Program-made: the position numbers and the translations under genes
Shown here: positions 1 to 10,497 of the stretch, piece by piece
Position numbering within the stretch: position 1 is the stretch's first letter
Layout: each line of letters starts with the position of its first letter
NCBI RefSeq assembly: GCF_001570925.1
Contig: NZ_BCSP01000003.1
Coordinates: 62,001-126,000 of the forward strand
Source: [Zimmermannella] bifida NBRC 103089
GTDB taxonomy: Bacteria; Actinomycetota; Actinomycetes; Actinomycetales; Microbacteriaceae
Direction: 5' to 3'
DNA: 64,000 nucleotides
Notes under the pieces: model-generated
The model's database searches: none
Told to the model about the DNA's origin: nothing
What the model saw: the letters and a program-made list of their open reading frames with translations, nothing else

Positions 1-806
1 TGATCGTCGTTGATCGAGAGTGTCAGCTTGGTGTCAATGAGGTAATACGTATCGGCACGCAGGCGAGCCGAGGTAATGGCGACGGCGCGTTCGGCGTCCG
101 GTTGTTCAAGAGCATCAACCAATTGGGTCATTTGGGATGCGGCTTCGGTGTGGCTTCGTTCGCGGTGGAACGGAGCCCACAGCAGCCCAGCGAATTCGAG
201 CTGAAGCTCAATCTCCAGGGCAAGGATTCGCTTGGATTGGGCGACCACGGCGAGCTCAAGCCAGAACCGGCTATCTGCTCGGGCCCGATCAGCCGCATCC
301 GCTGCGGTGCGAAATACCTTGACGAGTTGACGCAGCCGTGAGATATCGGTGGAGACGGCGCGGTCGGCAGCGAGTCGCGCGCTGGCGGTGGCCAACGCGA
401 TGTGGGTGTCGCCGAGGTCGCGCAGGTCGACAACGCTGTAGGAACTCAAATGTTGGATGAGTACGCTGCGGGCAGTTTCCGGGACCGCGACAACGAATGT
501 GCCACCATTTCGGCCACGACGAGTCTCGACGAGACCCTCCTCCCGCAGCGTTGCCAGCGCATCCCGCAGTGTGGCGGGCGAAACCGAGAACGATTCGGCC
601 ATCTCATACTCGCTCGGCAGGCGCGTTCCTTCTTGCAGCAGGCCAACCCGAATCGATGACCGGAGTCGGGACGCGATCGCTTCTGCTCGGTCGAACGGTG
701 GGAGTGAAGCGAACACCGACGCGCCGAGTGCACCTGATGCTGGAGCGAGCGTAATCGGCTCGGTCGCAGGATGGCTCGGTTGCAGGGCCCGGTTTGCCAC
801 GTCCAT
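1..806 (-). CDS. GntR-family regulator with FCD domain, partial
   Basis: DNA-binding transcriptional regulator whose C-terminus lies beyond the left edge; about 268 residues are visible. Residues about 30-100 form a GntR winged helix-turn-helix, including LPSEYEMAESFSVSPATLRD followed by a wing rich in Arg and Gly (ETRRGRNGG). The rest is helical and reads like an FCD (FadR C-terminal) ligand-binding domain. The ATG at 806 is chosen because AAGGGAG sits just upstream. A hexanucleotide microsatellite abuts that ribosome site. It is co-oriented with the downstream-lying permease at 954-2429, separated by a hairpin, so it could control that transporter; this is inference. The ligand is unknown. 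Confidence 0.85.
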   Translation of the reverse strand, partial: MDVANRALQPSHPATEPITLAPASGALGASVFASLPPFDRAEAIASRLRSSIRVGLLQEGTRLPSEYEMAESFSVSPATLRDALATLREEGLVETRRGRNGGTFVVAVPETARSVLIQHLSSYSVVDLRDLGDTHIALATASARLAADRAVSTDISRLRQLVKVFRTAADAADRARADSRFWLELAVVAQSKRILALEIELQLEFAGLLWAPFHRERSHTEAASQMTQLVDALEQPDAERAVAITSARLRADTYYLIDTKLTLSINDD

Positions 807-816
807 TCGGCTCCCT

Positions 817-862
817 TGTCTGTGTCTGTGTCTGTGTCTGTGTCTGTGTCTGTGTCTGTGTC
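817..862. repeat. Hexanucleotide microsatellite (TGTCTG)n
   Basis: Seven complete TGTCTG units plus TGTC in uninterrupted tandem, 46 bp. On the minus strand it reads as GACACA units ending directly against the AAGGGAG ribosome-binding site of the GntR gene. It is therefore in that gene's 5' leader or promoter. Copy-number change would alter spacing without touching the coding frame. Confidence 0.95.
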
Positions 863-892
863 GCGCTGGCGTGTGTTGGCCATCGTAAGCGA

Positions 893-932
893 AACCGGCA
901 GGGCGGGATGTATTCACCCCGCCCCGCCGGTT
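893..932 (-). terminator. Hairpin downstream of the permease gene
   Basis: AACCGGCAGGGCGGG pairs with CCCGCCCCGCCGGTT with one mismatch across a short loop, just after the permease stop. There is no clear T-run, so it could be a terminator or a processing/stability hairpin. Confidence 0.55.
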
Positions 933-953
933 ACTGACGTGCGTCGCGTGCTG

Positions 954-2429
954 CTATCGCTGCAGCTGCTGCGACTTGCGTGCGTTGACGACCTTCAGCA
1001 GTTCGTCTTCGGCCGTAGGCCCAGGCTTGATTCCGCCGGGGATCCGCAGGAAGAAGACCATACCTACCAGCCACCACAGGCCGAAGATGATCCATGGCTC
1101 TACGGTGAGCGCAGCGGGCATACCTGGCATGTACAGGGTTACGAGGAACGCGGTGATGATGGCCGAAAGGACACCGATCACGACACCGAAGTTGCCGCTA
1201 CCACCGATGCGCAGCGGGCGGTCCATGTTCGGCTCGCGCTTACGCAGGATCACGAACGAGATCGAAACCAGCAGGTAGGCGAGCACGATCATTGGCGAAC
1301 CCGAGTCCACGATCCAGGTCAGTGCCGACTTGCCGAAGAACGGCGCGATCGTGGCGATACCACCGAGCACGAGCAGTGCGTTCACTGGCGTGCCGAAGCG
1401 TGGGTGGAGCTTGCCCAGCCATGCCGGCAGCATGCCTGCGTGTGCGAGCGAGTACAGCAGGCGGGATGCGCCCATCTGCAGCGAGTTCCACGAGGTGACG
1501 ATACCGGCGATACCGGCGGCGACCATGATGTTGCCGAAGACGTTGCTGTTGAACAGTGCAGCCATAGCGTCAGCAGCAGGCAGGGTCGACTCGGCAATAG
1601 CGCTTTCTGGCAGTGCCACCGACACGGTGAGCACGATCATGATGTACCAGAACGCGGCCACGATCACCGAGATGAACGAGAGCCGGCCGGTGGTGCGCGG
1701 CGGCAGGTCGACTTCCTCGGCGGCCTGCGGGATGACGTCGAAGCCGACGAACATGAACGGTACGACTACGAGAACAGCGAAGAATCCGGTCGAGCCATCC
1801 TTGAACAGCGGCTCCATCATTGCGGGGTCGCCGTTGGTGGCGGCACCAAACAGCTGCAGCGCACCGATCGCGAAGAGGAAGATCACAACGAACATCTGGA
1901 AGCTACCGGCGATCTTGACGCCGACGATGTTGATGATCGTAATGATGATGGCCACGAGCGAACCGACGAGTGCCCAGTCAAGGAACACCTCGGAGCCCGA
2001 AATCTCCCACAGCTTGATGTGGTCAAGGGAGAAGACGTGGTTGATTGCGGTCGGCAGCGCCACCGCCTCGAACGCGACAACCGTGGCGTAACCACCGGTG
2101 ATCGCCCATGAACCGATGAACGACCAGCGTGGGCCGAGGCCACGCATAATGTAGTTGTGCTCGCCACCGGCCTTGGGCATGGCCGCGACCAGCTCGGAGT
2201 ACACGAGGGCAACGATGGCCATCATGAAGCCACCGATCAAGAATGCGCCGGCGGCACCGAACGAACCGGCGCTGTCAATCCAGCCACCAACGAGGGTGAC
2301 CCAGCCGAAGCCGACCATGGCGCCGACACCGAGGGTAAGGGTTGCCCACATACCCAGGCTGCGCTTGAACTCACCCTGCTCCTGAGCAGGCGGCGAATGT
2401 GGGGAAGCGGAATTTGTCGTACTCATCAT
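954..2429 (-). CDS. APC-superfamily amino acid permease
   Basis: Cytoplasmic-membrane transporter of 491 residues, the usual size for a 12-helix APC-family permease. A short hydrophilic N-terminus is followed by a glycine-rich first helix (TLTLGVGAMVGFGWVTLVGG) resembling the APC substrate/ion-binding unwound helix, then GGEHNYIMRGLGPRWSF, typical of the loop before helix 3. About twelve hydrophobic stretches follow. The start has two consecutive ATG codons and no strong ribosome site. The nearby GntR/FCD regulator suggests a regulated nutrient importer. Substrate (amino acid, polyamine or other amine) cannot be told from sequence alone. Confidence 0.85.
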   Translation of the reverse strand: MMSTTNSASPHSPPAQEQGEFKRSLGMWATLTLGVGAMVGFGWVTLVGGWIDSAGSFGAAGAFLIGGFMMAIVALVYSELVAAMPKAGGEHNYIMRGLGPRWSFIGSWAITGGYATVVAFEAVALPTAINHVFSLDHIKLWEISGSEVFLDWALVGSLVAIIITIINIVGVKIAGSFQMFVVIFLFAIGALQLFGAATNGDPAMMEPLFKDGSTGFFAVLVVVPFMFVGFDVIPQAAEEVDLPPRTTGRLSFISVIVAAFWYIMIVLTVSVALPESAIAESTLPAADAMAALFNSNVFGNIMVAAGIAGIVTSWNSLQMGASRLLYSLAHAGMLPAWLGKLHPRFGTPVNALLVLGGIATIAPFFGKSALTWIVDSGSPMIVLAYLLVSISFVILRKREPNMDRPLRIGGSGNFGVVIGVLSAIITAFLVTLYMPGMPAALTVEPWIIFGLWWLVGMVFFLRIPGGIKPGPTAEDELLKVVNARKSQQLQR

Positions 2430-2697
2430 CGTTGAACCATTTCTGGCCGCGTCATTGCGGCCGTAAATTGAAGCAGGACGAACGGTAACCTAACCAATAT
2501 TTGCGGATGCATCAACTGATCCACGTTCATTTATTTGGCAATTTGTGTAGATAATCCAATTTCGACCTCACGTTTTGTCAGTTCTTGCAAGCAAGGCTCG
2601 CCGGGGTGAATCGTTGTGATTTCTGGCGTAGTTCGGAGCTTGCGACGGTAAGTGCATCCGTACGCATCCGCTACGACACGCGCATCCCGGTAGGGCG

Positions 2698-2703
2698 TAG
2701 GCT
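2698..2703 (+). promoter_or_regulatory. -10-like hexamer of map (leaderless module)
   Basis: TAGGCT lies six bases before the map ATG, so transcription would begin at the start codon. No Shine-Dalgarno is present. The -35 is not recognisable. Confidence 0.45.
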
Positions 2704-2709
2704 CGTAGC

Positions 2710-3555
2710 ATGCGTTCGATTTACAAGACTCCCGATGAACTCCGCATGATGGTGCCCGCGGGCATCCTTACCGCACAGGCCCTCGACGCGGTCGAAGCGG
2801 CCATCCGGCCGGGAATCTCCACGCTCGAACTCGATGCCATCGCCGAACGCGTCATCCGCGAAGCCGGGGGAGAGCCAAACTTCCAGCTCGTCGACGGCTA
2901 CCACCACACCGTCTGCGCGTCGGTCAACGACGTCGTGGTCCACGGCATCCCCAATGAAACCCCACTGCAGCCCGGCGACATCGTGTCGATTGACTGCGGT
3001 GCGCAGCTGAACGGTTGGAACGGTGACTCGGCACGCACCTTTATCGTCCCCGGCGACGATTCGGATGCATCCGGTACCGCCCACAGTGATGTCTGGGTTC
3101 GCGAGGCCCACCGCGTTTCGAACGCCACCCGCGAAGTCATGTGGCACGGCATCGCCGCCGTCGCTACTGCGCGCCACATGAACGACATCGGCGGTGCGAT
3201 CGAAGACGCCATTGACGAGCAGCCGGGGCCGCTCGGCAACCTCGAGAACTTCACCGGCCACGGCATCGGCCGCAATATGCACGAAGAACCTACCGTGTTT
3301 AACTACCGCGTTCGTCGCCGCGGCCCCGTTGTTAAGGCCGGCCTGGCGATCTGCATCGAACCGATGCTCACAGGTGGCAGCCCCGACGTCGGCATCGACG
3401 ACGATGAATGGTCGGTGCGCGCGGTTGATGGCACTCCCACGGCGCACTGGGAGCACACCGTTATCCGTCACAAAGACGGAATCTGGGTAACCACGGCCCA
3501 CGATGGTGGTGCCGCCGGGCTCGCGCCGTTCGGTATCGTGCCGGTGCAGCCGTAA
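2710..3555 (+). CDS. map: Methionine aminopeptidase, type I
   Basis: Removes the initiator methionine from nascent proteins; cytosolic metallopeptidase. The 281 residues show the pita-bread fold motifs: the substrate His in NDVVVHGIP, metal ligands Asp and Asp in DCGAQLNGWNGDSA, His in GHGIGRNMHEEPT, and the two Glu in CIEPM and WEHTV. It lacks an N-terminal zinc-finger extension. The ATG follows a TAGGCT hexamer by six bases with no Shine-Dalgarno, which suggests a leaderless transcript. It is monocistronic here, between the divergent permease gene and mdh. Confidence 0.95.
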   Translation: MRSIYKTPDELRMMVPAGILTAQALDAVEAAIRPGISTLELDAIAERVIREAGGEPNFQLVDGYHHTVCASVNDVVVHGIPNETPLQPGDIVSIDCGAQLNGWNGDSARTFIVPGDDSDASGTAHSDVWVREAHRVSNATREVMWHGIAAVATARHMNDIGGAIEDAIDEQPGPLGNLENFTGHGIGRNMHEEPTVFNYRVRRRGPVVKAGLAICIEPMLTGGSPDVGIDDDEWSVRAVDGTPTAHWEHTVIRHKDGIWVTTAHDGGAAGLAPFGIVPVQP

Positions 3556-3689
3556 GCCAGCACGGCGATCGTGAGTGATCTCCAGGCCATGTTCCCCAGA
3601 GCATGTGGGAGAGGTGCGAATTACAAGGATCCGGTCATGTTTGCTCAGTAGGTTTGGTGACTGAAGTGCTGCCGCAGGACGTCACCTAA

Positions 3690-4718
<1,029 letters not shown>

Positions 4719-4770
4719 CGCGTCGACGTTGCAGACACGCCGATAACTTGCATATTTCGCCCTAAACCAC

Positions 4771-4800
4771 TTGCGTTTCGTTTGTCAAGCTGCCTATAGT
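4771..4800 (+). promoter_or_regulatory. Putative promoter of the infA-rpmJ-rpsM cluster
   Basis: TTGCGT at 4771-4776 and TATAGT at 4795-4800 are separated by 18 bases, about 100 bases before infA, in an AT-richer stretch. This fits a housekeeping sigma promoter. Confidence 0.5.
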
Positions 4801-4900
4801 TGAGGGTCGATCTGTGTGAAGGGCGCTCATGTGTCCTCGGCAATCGCACCATTCCGCATGACCGGCATGTGGGAACAATCAAGCTAGTGACAGTGAGGCT

Positions 4901-5122
4901 ATGGCGAAAAAAGACGGCGTCATCGAAATCGAAGGTTCGGTAGTTGAAGCATTGCCTAACGCAATGTTCCGCGTTGAGCTTTCGAACGGGCACAAGGTCC
5001 TCGCGCACATTTCCGGAAAGATGCGACAGCACTACATTCGCATCCTTCCTGAAGACCGAGTCATCGTAGAGCTCAGCCCCTACGACCTCACGCGCGGACG
5101 AATCGTCTACCGCTACAAGTAG
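4901..5122 (+). CDS. infA: Translation initiation factor IF-1
   Basis: A 73-residue S1/OB-fold protein that binds the 30S A site during initiation. The sequence matches the family end to end: [20 protein letters not shown] at the start, the RNA-binding [14 protein letters not shown] segment, and the terminal [11 protein letters not shown] start. It leads the infA-rpmJ-rpsM-rpsK-rpoA-rplQ cluster, and an upstream promoter-like pair supports it as first gene of the unit. Confidence 0.97.
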   Translation: MAKKDGVIEIEGSVVEALPNAMFRVELSNGHKVLAHISGKMRQHYIRILPEDRVIVELSPYDLTRGRIVYRYK

Positions 5123-5214
5123 CCCACCGCTCTCGCAGCGTTTCCACGGCCGGATAAGGAACGGCCGGCACACTTCCGTGTCGGCACGAGGCCAGCGTAA
5201 GAAAGAAGACAACT

Positions 5215-5328
5215 ATGAAGGTCAAGCCTTCGGTTAAGAAGATGTGCGACAAGTGCCGCGTTATTCGCCGCCACGGTCGCGTAATGATCATCTGCGACAA
5301 CCCGCGCCACAAGCAGCGCCAGGGCTAG
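5215..5328 (+). CDS. rpmJ: 50S ribosomal protein L36
   Basis: A 37-residue protein, [20 protein letters not shown] at the start and ending PRHKQRQG. It is the zinc-ribbon form of L36: the ligands are Cys and Cys in CDKC, a third Cys in IICDNPRH and the His of that same segment. AAGAAAGAAG upstream serves as ribosome site. The position between infA and rpsM is the standard order. Confidence 0.97.
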   Translation: MKVKPSVKKMCDKCRVIRRHGRVMIICDNPRHKQRQG

Positions 5329-5467
5329 TAGTCGCCGGATACGGCAACTACAACAACTCAAAACTGAAATCGCAGCGGTAAGAACCACCACGGGTGGGGA
5401 CACCTTCGGACTCGAGGCTGGAGCCCAGCCGCTGCACCACACCTCAACCATCTAGGAGCACACTCCA

Positions 5468-5836
5468 ATGGCACGTCTCGCAGGCGTTGACCTCCCACGC
5501 GAAAAGCGCGTGGAGGTTGCACTCACCTACATCTACGGCATCGGCCGCACCCGCGCACTCAAGTCGCTCGAATCGACTGGCGTGGATGGAAACACCCGCG
5601 TGAAGGACCTCACCGACGAGCAGCTCGTTGCCCTTCGCGACCACATTGAAGGCACCTACCAGGTAGAAGGTGACCTCCGCCGTGAGGTTGCCGCCGACAT
5701 TCGCCGCAAGGTTGAAATCGGTAGCTACCAGGGTCTCCGTCACCGTCGTGGTCTGCCTGTTCACGGTCAGCGCACCAAGACCAACGCTCGTACCCGCAAG
5801 GGCCCGAAGCGCACCGTCGCCGGTAAGAAGAAGTAA
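5468..5836 (+). CDS. rpsM: 30S ribosomal protein S13
   Basis: Small-subunit head protein of 122 residues that contacts tRNA and bridges to the large subunit. Family landmarks are [20 protein letters not shown] at the start, the YIYGIG helix-hairpin segment, the [20 protein letters not shown] motif and a lysine-rich tail [11 protein letters not shown]. The start ATG has AGGAG upstream. It sits in the conserved order between rpmJ and rpsK. Confidence 0.97.
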   Translation: MARLAGVDLPREKRVEVALTYIYGIGRTRALKSLESTGVDGNTRVKDLTDEQLVALRDHIEGTYQVEGDLRREVAADIRRKVEIGSYQGLRHRRGLPVHGQRTKTNARTRKGPKRTVAGKKK

Positions 5837-5886
5837 CCGCGCCCTCATCCGGCTGCGAGTGAACCAAGTTTCGTAGGAGAGAAGAA

Positions 5887-6285
5887 TTGGCAACCCCAAA
5901 GACCGCAGCGCGCAAGCCGCGCCGCAAGAGCAACAAGAACGTGGCAGTGGGCCAGGCCCACATTAAGTCGACGTTCAACAACACGATCGTTTCGATCACC
6001 GACACCACGGGCGCAGTTATTAGCTGGGCATCGTCGGGTGGTGTTGGCTACAAGGGCTCGCGTAAGTCGACCCCGTTTGCCGCTCAGCTTGCTGCTGAGG
6101 CTGCTGCACGTCAGGCACAGGAACACGGCATGAAGAAGGTCGACGTTTTCGTTAAGGGACCGGGCTCGGGTCGCGAAACCGCAATCCGTTCGCTTCAGGC
6201 TGCAGGCCTCGAAGTTGGTTCGATCACCGATGTGACGCCACAGGCTCACAACGGTGCACGTCCACCGAAGCGTCGTCGCGTCTAA
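5887..6285 (+). CDS. rpsK: 30S ribosomal protein S11
   Basis: Platform protein of the small subunit, 132 residues. Recognised by [34 protein letters not shown] and the C-terminal [20 protein letters not shown]. The start is TTG at 5887, immediately after a GTAGGAGAGAAGAA ribosome site; this gives [14 protein letters not shown], the expected basic N-terminus. Lies between rpsM and rpoA. Confidence 0.95.
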   Translation: MATPKTAARKPRRKSNKNVAVGQAHIKSTFNNTIVSITDTTGAVISWASSGGVGYKGSRKSTPFAAQLAAEAAARQAQEHGMKKVDVFVKGPGSGRETAIRSLQAAGLEVGSITDVTPQAHNGARPPKRRRV

Positions 6286-6443
6286 TGCCTCCCAGGTCGC
6301 CCCGGTCATATTGAACGTGGGCGACCTTCCCGACCGAGTCGGGATCGCCTGTCTTTCGCACAACCACATACCTCGCGTGAGTATCAAACTCACGATCACG
6401 CCAGGCGTCATATAGCGGACGCTTAGCCGAAAGGAACCACACA

Positions 6444-7439
6444 GTGCTTATTGCACAGCGCCCCACCCTTACCGAGGAAAACGTCTCAGAGTACCGTTCA
6501 CGCTTCGTGATCGAGCCACTGGAGCCAGGATTTGGCTACACACTGGGTAACTCGCTTCGTCGTACGCTGCTGAGCTCGATCCCCGGCGCTGCCGTGACGA
6601 GCATCCGTCTTGACGGTGTGCAGCACGAATTCACCACCATCGCTGGTGTGAAGGAAGACGTCACCGAAATCATCCTGAACATCAAGCAGCTGGTTGTGTC
6701 CAGCGAGCACGATGAGCCGATCACTGCGTACCTGCGCAAGACCGGTGCTGGTGAAGTCACCGCTGCCGACATTTCGGCTCCTGCTGGTGTCGAGATCCAC
6801 AACCCAGACATGGTTATCGCGACGCTCAACGACGACGCAAAGTTCGAGCTCGAACTGACCATCGAACGTGGCCGTGGCTACGTTTCGGCACAGCAGAACC
6901 GCAACACCTACTCGGAAACGGGTCAGATTCCGGTTGACTCGATCTACTCGCCAGTACTGAAGGTCACCTACCGCGTTGAGGCAACTCGTGCCGGTGAGCG
7001 TACTGACTTCGACCGCCTGGTCGTAGACGTCGAAACCAAGCCTTCGATGGCACCACGTGATGCAGTTGCATCGGCCGGTGGCACGCTGGTTGAACTGTTC
7101 GGTCTCGCACGCGAGCTGAACGTTGAAGCCGAGGGTATTGAGATCGGCCCGGCTCCGGTCGAGCAGGTCATCAACGAGGAACTCTCGATGAGCATCAACG
7201 ACCTCGACCTGTCGGTTCGCTCGTACAACTGCCTGATGCGCGAAGGCATCACCACTGTTTCGCAGCTGGTAGCCCTGAGCGAATCGCAGCTCATGAACAT
7301 CCGCAACTTCGGACAGAAGTCGGTTGACGAGGTTCGTGACAAGCTGACCAGCATGGGACTGTCGCTCAAGGACAGCGTGCCTGGTTTCGAGGGCACCCAC
7401 TTCTACGGCGCCGGCGAAGACAGCGGCGAGTACATCTAA
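6444..7439 (+). CDS. rpoA: RNA polymerase alpha subunit
   Basis: Alpha subunit of 331 residues, starting at GTG after AAAGGAACC. The N-terminal domain, which dimerises and nucleates core assembly, carries [21 protein letters not shown] short linker leads to the C-terminal domain (about residues 245-315), with [14 protein letters not shown] and [15 protein letters not shown], which binds UP-element DNA and activators. Length is normal for Actinobacteria. Followed by rplQ after about 43 bases. Confidence 0.97.
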   Translation: MLIAQRPTLTEENVSEYRSRFVIEPLEPGFGYTLGNSLRRTLLSSIPGAAVTSIRLDGVQHEFTTIAGVKEDVTEIILNIKQLVVSSEHDEPITAYLRKTGAGEVTAADISAPAGVEIHNPDMVIATLNDDAKFELELTIERGRGYVSAQQNRNTYSETGQIPVDSIYSPVLKVTYRVEATRAGERTDFDRLVVDVETKPSMAPRDAVASAGGTLVELFGLARELNVEAEGIEIGPAPVEQVINEELSMSINDLDLSVRSYNCLMREGITTVSQLVALSESQLMNIRNFGQKSVDEVRDKLTSMGLSLKDSVPGFEGTHFYGAGEDSGEYI

Positions 7440-7482
7440 ACCGCGTCACGCGGAAACACGTATTTGAGAAAGAGATCTACGA

Positions 7483-8010
7483 ATGCCTAAGCCAACTAAG
7501 GGCCCCCGTATTGGAGCCGGTCCCGTACACGAGCGGATGATCATGGGTCAGATGGCCGCGCAGCTGTTCACGCACAAGCGCATCCAGACCACCGAAACCC
7601 GTGCCAAGCGTCTCCGTCCGATCGCTGAGCGCCTGATCACCCAGGCCAAGCGTGGCGACCTGCACAACCGCCGCAAGGTGCTTGAGACCATCACCGACCG
7701 CGGTGTTGTTCACGAGCTCTTCACCGAGATCGCTCCGCTCATGGCAGAGCGCGAAGGTGGCTACACCCGCGTCATCAAGACCGGTTACCGCAAGGGTGAC
7801 AACGCACCAATGGCCGTTATCGAACTCGTCCTCGAGCCGGTAACCCCAAAGGTTAAGAAGGCTGCACCGGCCGCTGAAGCAGCACCGGCAACGGAAGCTC
7901 CTGCCGAAGAGGTTGTAGCTGAAGAAGCAGTCGTCGCTGAAGAGGTTGCAGCAACCGAGGCACCTGCCGAAGAAGCTGCTGCTGAAGCTGCTGAAGAAGA
8001 AACCAAGTAG
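7483..8010 (+). CDS. rplQ: 50S ribosomal protein L17 with Ala/Glu-rich tail
   Basis: Large-subunit protein near the tunnel exit. Residues 1-120 are a standard L17 ([20 protein letters not shown], and [20 protein letters not shown]). Residues about 125-175 form a low-complexity tail of alanine, glutamate, proline and valine, beyond the roughly 120-residue core. Such acidic tails occur in other actinobacterial L17 proteins; the role is unknown. It ends the rpoA cluster and is followed by a strong terminator. Confidence 0.96.
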   Translation: MPKPTKGPRIGAGPVHERMIMGQMAAQLFTHKRIQTTETRAKRLRPIAERLITQAKRGDLHNRRKVLETITDRGVVHELFTEIAPLMAEREGGYTRVIKTGYRKGDNAPMAVIELVLEPVTPKVKKAAPAAEAAPATEAPAEEVVAEEAVVAEEVAATEAPAEEAAAEAAEEETK

Positions 8011-8050
8011 TTTCAACTTCACACCGGGCTCGGTAATTCGAGCTTGACCG

Positions 8051-8083
8051 CAAAACTGCCCCGCCATGTGCGGGGCAGTTTTG
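8051..8083 (+). terminator. Rho-independent terminator of the rpoA-rplQ cluster
   Basis: A perfect 13 bp stem, CAAAACTGCCCCG against CGGGGCAGTTTTG, with a seven-base loop; the descending arm ends in TTTTG. It lies 40 bases after rplQ. Confidence 0.9.
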
Positions 8084-8112
8084 CGTTTCCGGTGTTATGG
8101 ACCATGACCGGT

Positions 8113-8187
8113 GTGCTCCGGCTCATCATTTTGGGTGAATTCGGCAGGTTCTGGTGCAAACGACTGGATGTTGATGAGCCGGAGCAC
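8113..8187. repeat. Family A palindromic element, copy A1
   Basis: 75 bp with perfect 16 bp terminal inverted repeats, GTGCTCCGGCTCATCA and its complement, around a 43 bp interior. It is one of six copies in the window sharing the CTCATCA...TGATGAG core and length. It lies in the 300 bp gap between rplQ and truA, which otherwise holds only the rplQ terminator. Confidence 0.9.
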
Positions 8188-8310
8188 GCGGTGCGGGCGC
8201 GTGTTAGGTGAGTGCTAGGGAAGCGTCTGGTGCTCCGGCTTGTTGTCGTAGACCGGGCGAGCCGGGCCGATGCACGGGATGCACCGCCGCGAACTGGCAA
8301 GATGGGGGAC

Positions 8311-9243
8311 ATGACTTCGCCCAGCACGACGCGCATCCGCCTGGACATCGCCTACGACGGTTCCGCATTCAGTGGCTGGGCAACGCAACCAGAATTGCGA
8401 ACGGTGCAGGGCACGCTCGAAGATGCCCTCCGCATCCTGTACCGAGACCTGCCAGAACATGGCCCACTGCTCACCGTTGCCGGCCGCACCGATGCCGGCG
8501 TGCACGCCACCGGACAGGTCGCGCACCTCGATCTGCCCACTGAAATGTGGCAGGCAACCGCGCGCGGGAATCGAGACGACGATGCCGCAGCGGCATTCGT
8601 TCGCCGCATGTCGGGGATTCTGGGGTTCGACTCCGACGTCGTGGTCACCGCGGCTGCACCAGTTGATGCCGCGTTTGACGCACGATTCTCTGCGCTGTGG
8701 CGTCGCTACGAGTACCGCCTTGCGGACATCACGGCCAAGTCAAACCCGCTGGAGCGGCACCGAACCGTGTTCGTACGCCGCGAACTCGACCTCGAAGCAA
8801 TGAACCAGGCTGCCGAAACGCTTATTGGGCTGCATGATTTTGCGGGCTTCTGCAAGCCCCGCGCCGGGGCGACGACCGTCCGCACGCTGCAGGAATTCCG
8901 GTGGCAGCAACTTGAGCCTGGCGTGTTCATGGCGACGGTCAAGGCGGATGCGTTCTGTCACTCGATGGTGCGCTCGCTCGTCGGCATGTGTGCCTCGGTA
9001 GGGCAGGGACGACTCGCGCTCGAAGACGTACCGGCACTTCTGGAACTCGAACAGCGTTCCAACTCGTTCTCGGTACTCGGCGCCAAGGGGCTCACGCTAA
9101 CCGAAGTCGGATACCCCGCCGAAGCAGAACTCGCGCAGCGCCAGACGCAAACCCGCGCGAAGCGGCCACACCTGCGATTGGTCGAGCCGATGCGGCCCGA
9201 CAACGTGACGCCGCTGCCACCGGACGGTCCGGTGCCGGCCTAG
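8311..9243 (+). CDS. truA: tRNA pseudouridine(38-40) synthase TruA
   Basis: Isomerises uridines in the tRNA anticodon stem-loop; cytosolic. The catalytic aspartate is in GRTDAGVHATGQVAHLD. Other family blocks are RIRLDIAYDGSAFSGWATQP at the start and FCKPRAGATTVRTL and CHSMVRSLVG later. I start it at ATG 8311 (MTSPSTTRIRLD, 310 residues) after a GGGGG run; ATG 8302 is an in-frame alternative. The proline-rich C-terminal tail is not conserved. A hairpin follows the stop. Confidence 0.93.
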   Translation: MTSPSTTRIRLDIAYDGSAFSGWATQPELRTVQGTLEDALRILYRDLPEHGPLLTVAGRTDAGVHATGQVAHLDLPTEMWQATARGNRDDDAAAAFVRRMSGILGFDSDVVVTAAAPVDAAFDARFSALWRRYEYRLADITAKSNPLERHRTVFVRRELDLEAMNQAAETLIGLHDFAGFCKPRAGATTVRTLQEFRWQQLEPGVFMATVKADAFCHSMVRSLVGMCASVGQGRLALEDVPALLELEQRSNSFSVLGAKGLTLTEVGYPAEAELAQRQTQTRAKRPHLRLVEPMRPDNVTPLPPDGPVPA

Positions 9244-9247
9244 CCTG

Positions 9248-9273
9248 CCGCATCCACAGAAAACCGGATGCGG
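9248..9273 (+). terminator. Hairpin after truA
   Basis: CCGCATCC pairs perfectly with GGATGCGG across a ten-base loop, five bases after the truA stop. No T-run follows, so terminator function is tentative. The remaining bases to 9516 are the rplM leader, with no gene visible. Confidence 0.45.
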
Positions 9274-9516
9274 ACCCTGCGGTGATTGCGCATAGTGTCG
9301 CAAGATCAAGGCTGGCGTAGCGAAGTTTGGCAGCCTATTGCGCGCGCATGATCGGGTGGCGTACCCTATAAAGGTTGTCTGACGTTAGTTAGACATCGAA
9401 GTGGACCCTCAGCTGTGGGATTCGCGGATGCCGAACGCACGATTAAGTGCGCATCCGTAAGAATCGCACGATCGAGCGGGACTCACGACCATTCCCTTCG
9501 ACTGAAAGATGCAGTT

Positions 9517-9960
9517 ATGCGTACCTTCACTCCCAAGGCGGGTGAGATTGCTCGCGAGTGGTTCGTCATTGACGCAACCGACGTAGTACTGGGCCGTCTT
9601 GCCTCGCACGCTGCCACGCTCCTGCGTGGAAAGCACAAGGCCACGTTTGCTCCGCACGTTGACACCGGCGACTTCGTCGTCATCGTTAACGCTGACAAGG
9701 TTGCCCTCACCGGCGCCAAGCTGGAGCAGAAGAAGGCTTACCGTCACTCGGGTTACCCGGGTGGACTCCGCGCCGAGAGCTACACCGAGCTCCTTGAGAA
9801 GCGCCCGGAACGCGCCGTTGAAAAGGCTATCCGCGGTATGCTCCCGAAGAACTCGCTCGGCCGTGACCAGATCAAGAAGCTCAAGGTGTACGCGGGTCCC
9901 GAGCACCCGCACGCTGCTCAGCAGCCAAAGCCATACACCTTTGACCAGGTTGCCCAGTAG
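9517..9960 (+). CDS. rplM: 50S ribosomal protein L13
   Basis: Early-assembly large-subunit protein of 147 residues. The start at ATG 9517 gives [20 protein letters not shown], the canonical N-terminus, with GAAAGA just upstream; in-frame sequence further upstream does not resemble L13. Diagnostic blocks are [31 protein letters not shown] and [14 protein letters not shown]. Paired with rpsI 26 bases downstream, the universal L13-S9 operon. Confidence 0.96.
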   Translation: MRTFTPKAGEIAREWFVIDATDVVLGRLASHAATLLRGKHKATFAPHVDTGDFVVIVNADKVALTGAKLEQKKAYRHSGYPGGLRAESYTELLEKRPERAVEKAIRGMLPKNSLGRDQIKKLKVYAGPEHPHAAQQPKPYTFDQVAQ

Positions 9961-9986
9961 CGGCACAACGAAGAAGGACGAACATC

Positions 9987-10475
9987 GTGGCGACCATTGC
10001 AGACTCCATTGAGGAGCAGCCCACCAATTTCACCACTGAGACTCCGGCTTCGGAAGCTCAGGCAACCACCTCGCGCCCAGCGCTGACCGTTTCGGGTCAG
10101 GCCGTTGGCCGTCGCAAGCAGGCAATTGCGCGCGTTCGCGTAGTTCCTGGTAGCGGCAAGATCACGGTTAACGGCCGTGACCTTGACGAGTACTTCCCGA
10201 ACAAGCTGCACCAGCAGCTCATCACCGACCCGTTCACGCTGCTCGAACTTACGGGTTCGTACGACGTAATCGCTAAGATTGTCGGCGGTGGCCCTTCGGG
10301 TCAGGCCGGCGCGCTGCGCCTCGGCATCGCTCGTGCACTGAACGAGATCGACCGTGAGCACAACCGCCCAGAACTGAAGAAGGCTGGCTTCCTCACCCGC
10401 GACCCACGCGTCAAGGAACGTAAGAAGGCAGGTCTTAAGAAGGCTCGTAAGGCGCCTCAGTTCTCGAAGCGCTAA
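9987..10475 (+). CDS. rpsI: 30S ribosomal protein S9
   Basis: Small-subunit protein whose C-terminal tail reaches the P-site tRNA. It has 162 residues from GTG, with AAGAAGGACG upstream. The first 40 residues are a non-conserved Glu/Thr-rich extension; the S9 core starts at [20 protein letters not shown] and ends with the invariant [12 protein letters not shown]. Second gene of the rplM-rpsI unit; glmM follows 22 bases later, probably on the same transcript. Confidence 0.96.
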   Translation: MATIADSIEEQPTNFTTETPASEAQATTSRPALTVSGQAVGRRKQAIARVRVVPGSGKITVNGRDLDEYFPNKLHQQLITDPFTLLELTGSYDVIAKIVGGGPSGQAGALRLGIARALNEIDREHNRPELKKAGFLTRDPRVKERKKAGLKKARKAPQFSKR

Positions 10476-10497
10476 ACAACCGCATTACGAAAGGGCA

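Noticed and set aside
771-2111. Long plus-strand open frame antisense to the permease
   Set aside because: It is rich in Asp, His, Arg and Glu and has no family resemblance; it mirrors the codon pattern of the minus-strand permease, which has clear helices and motifs.
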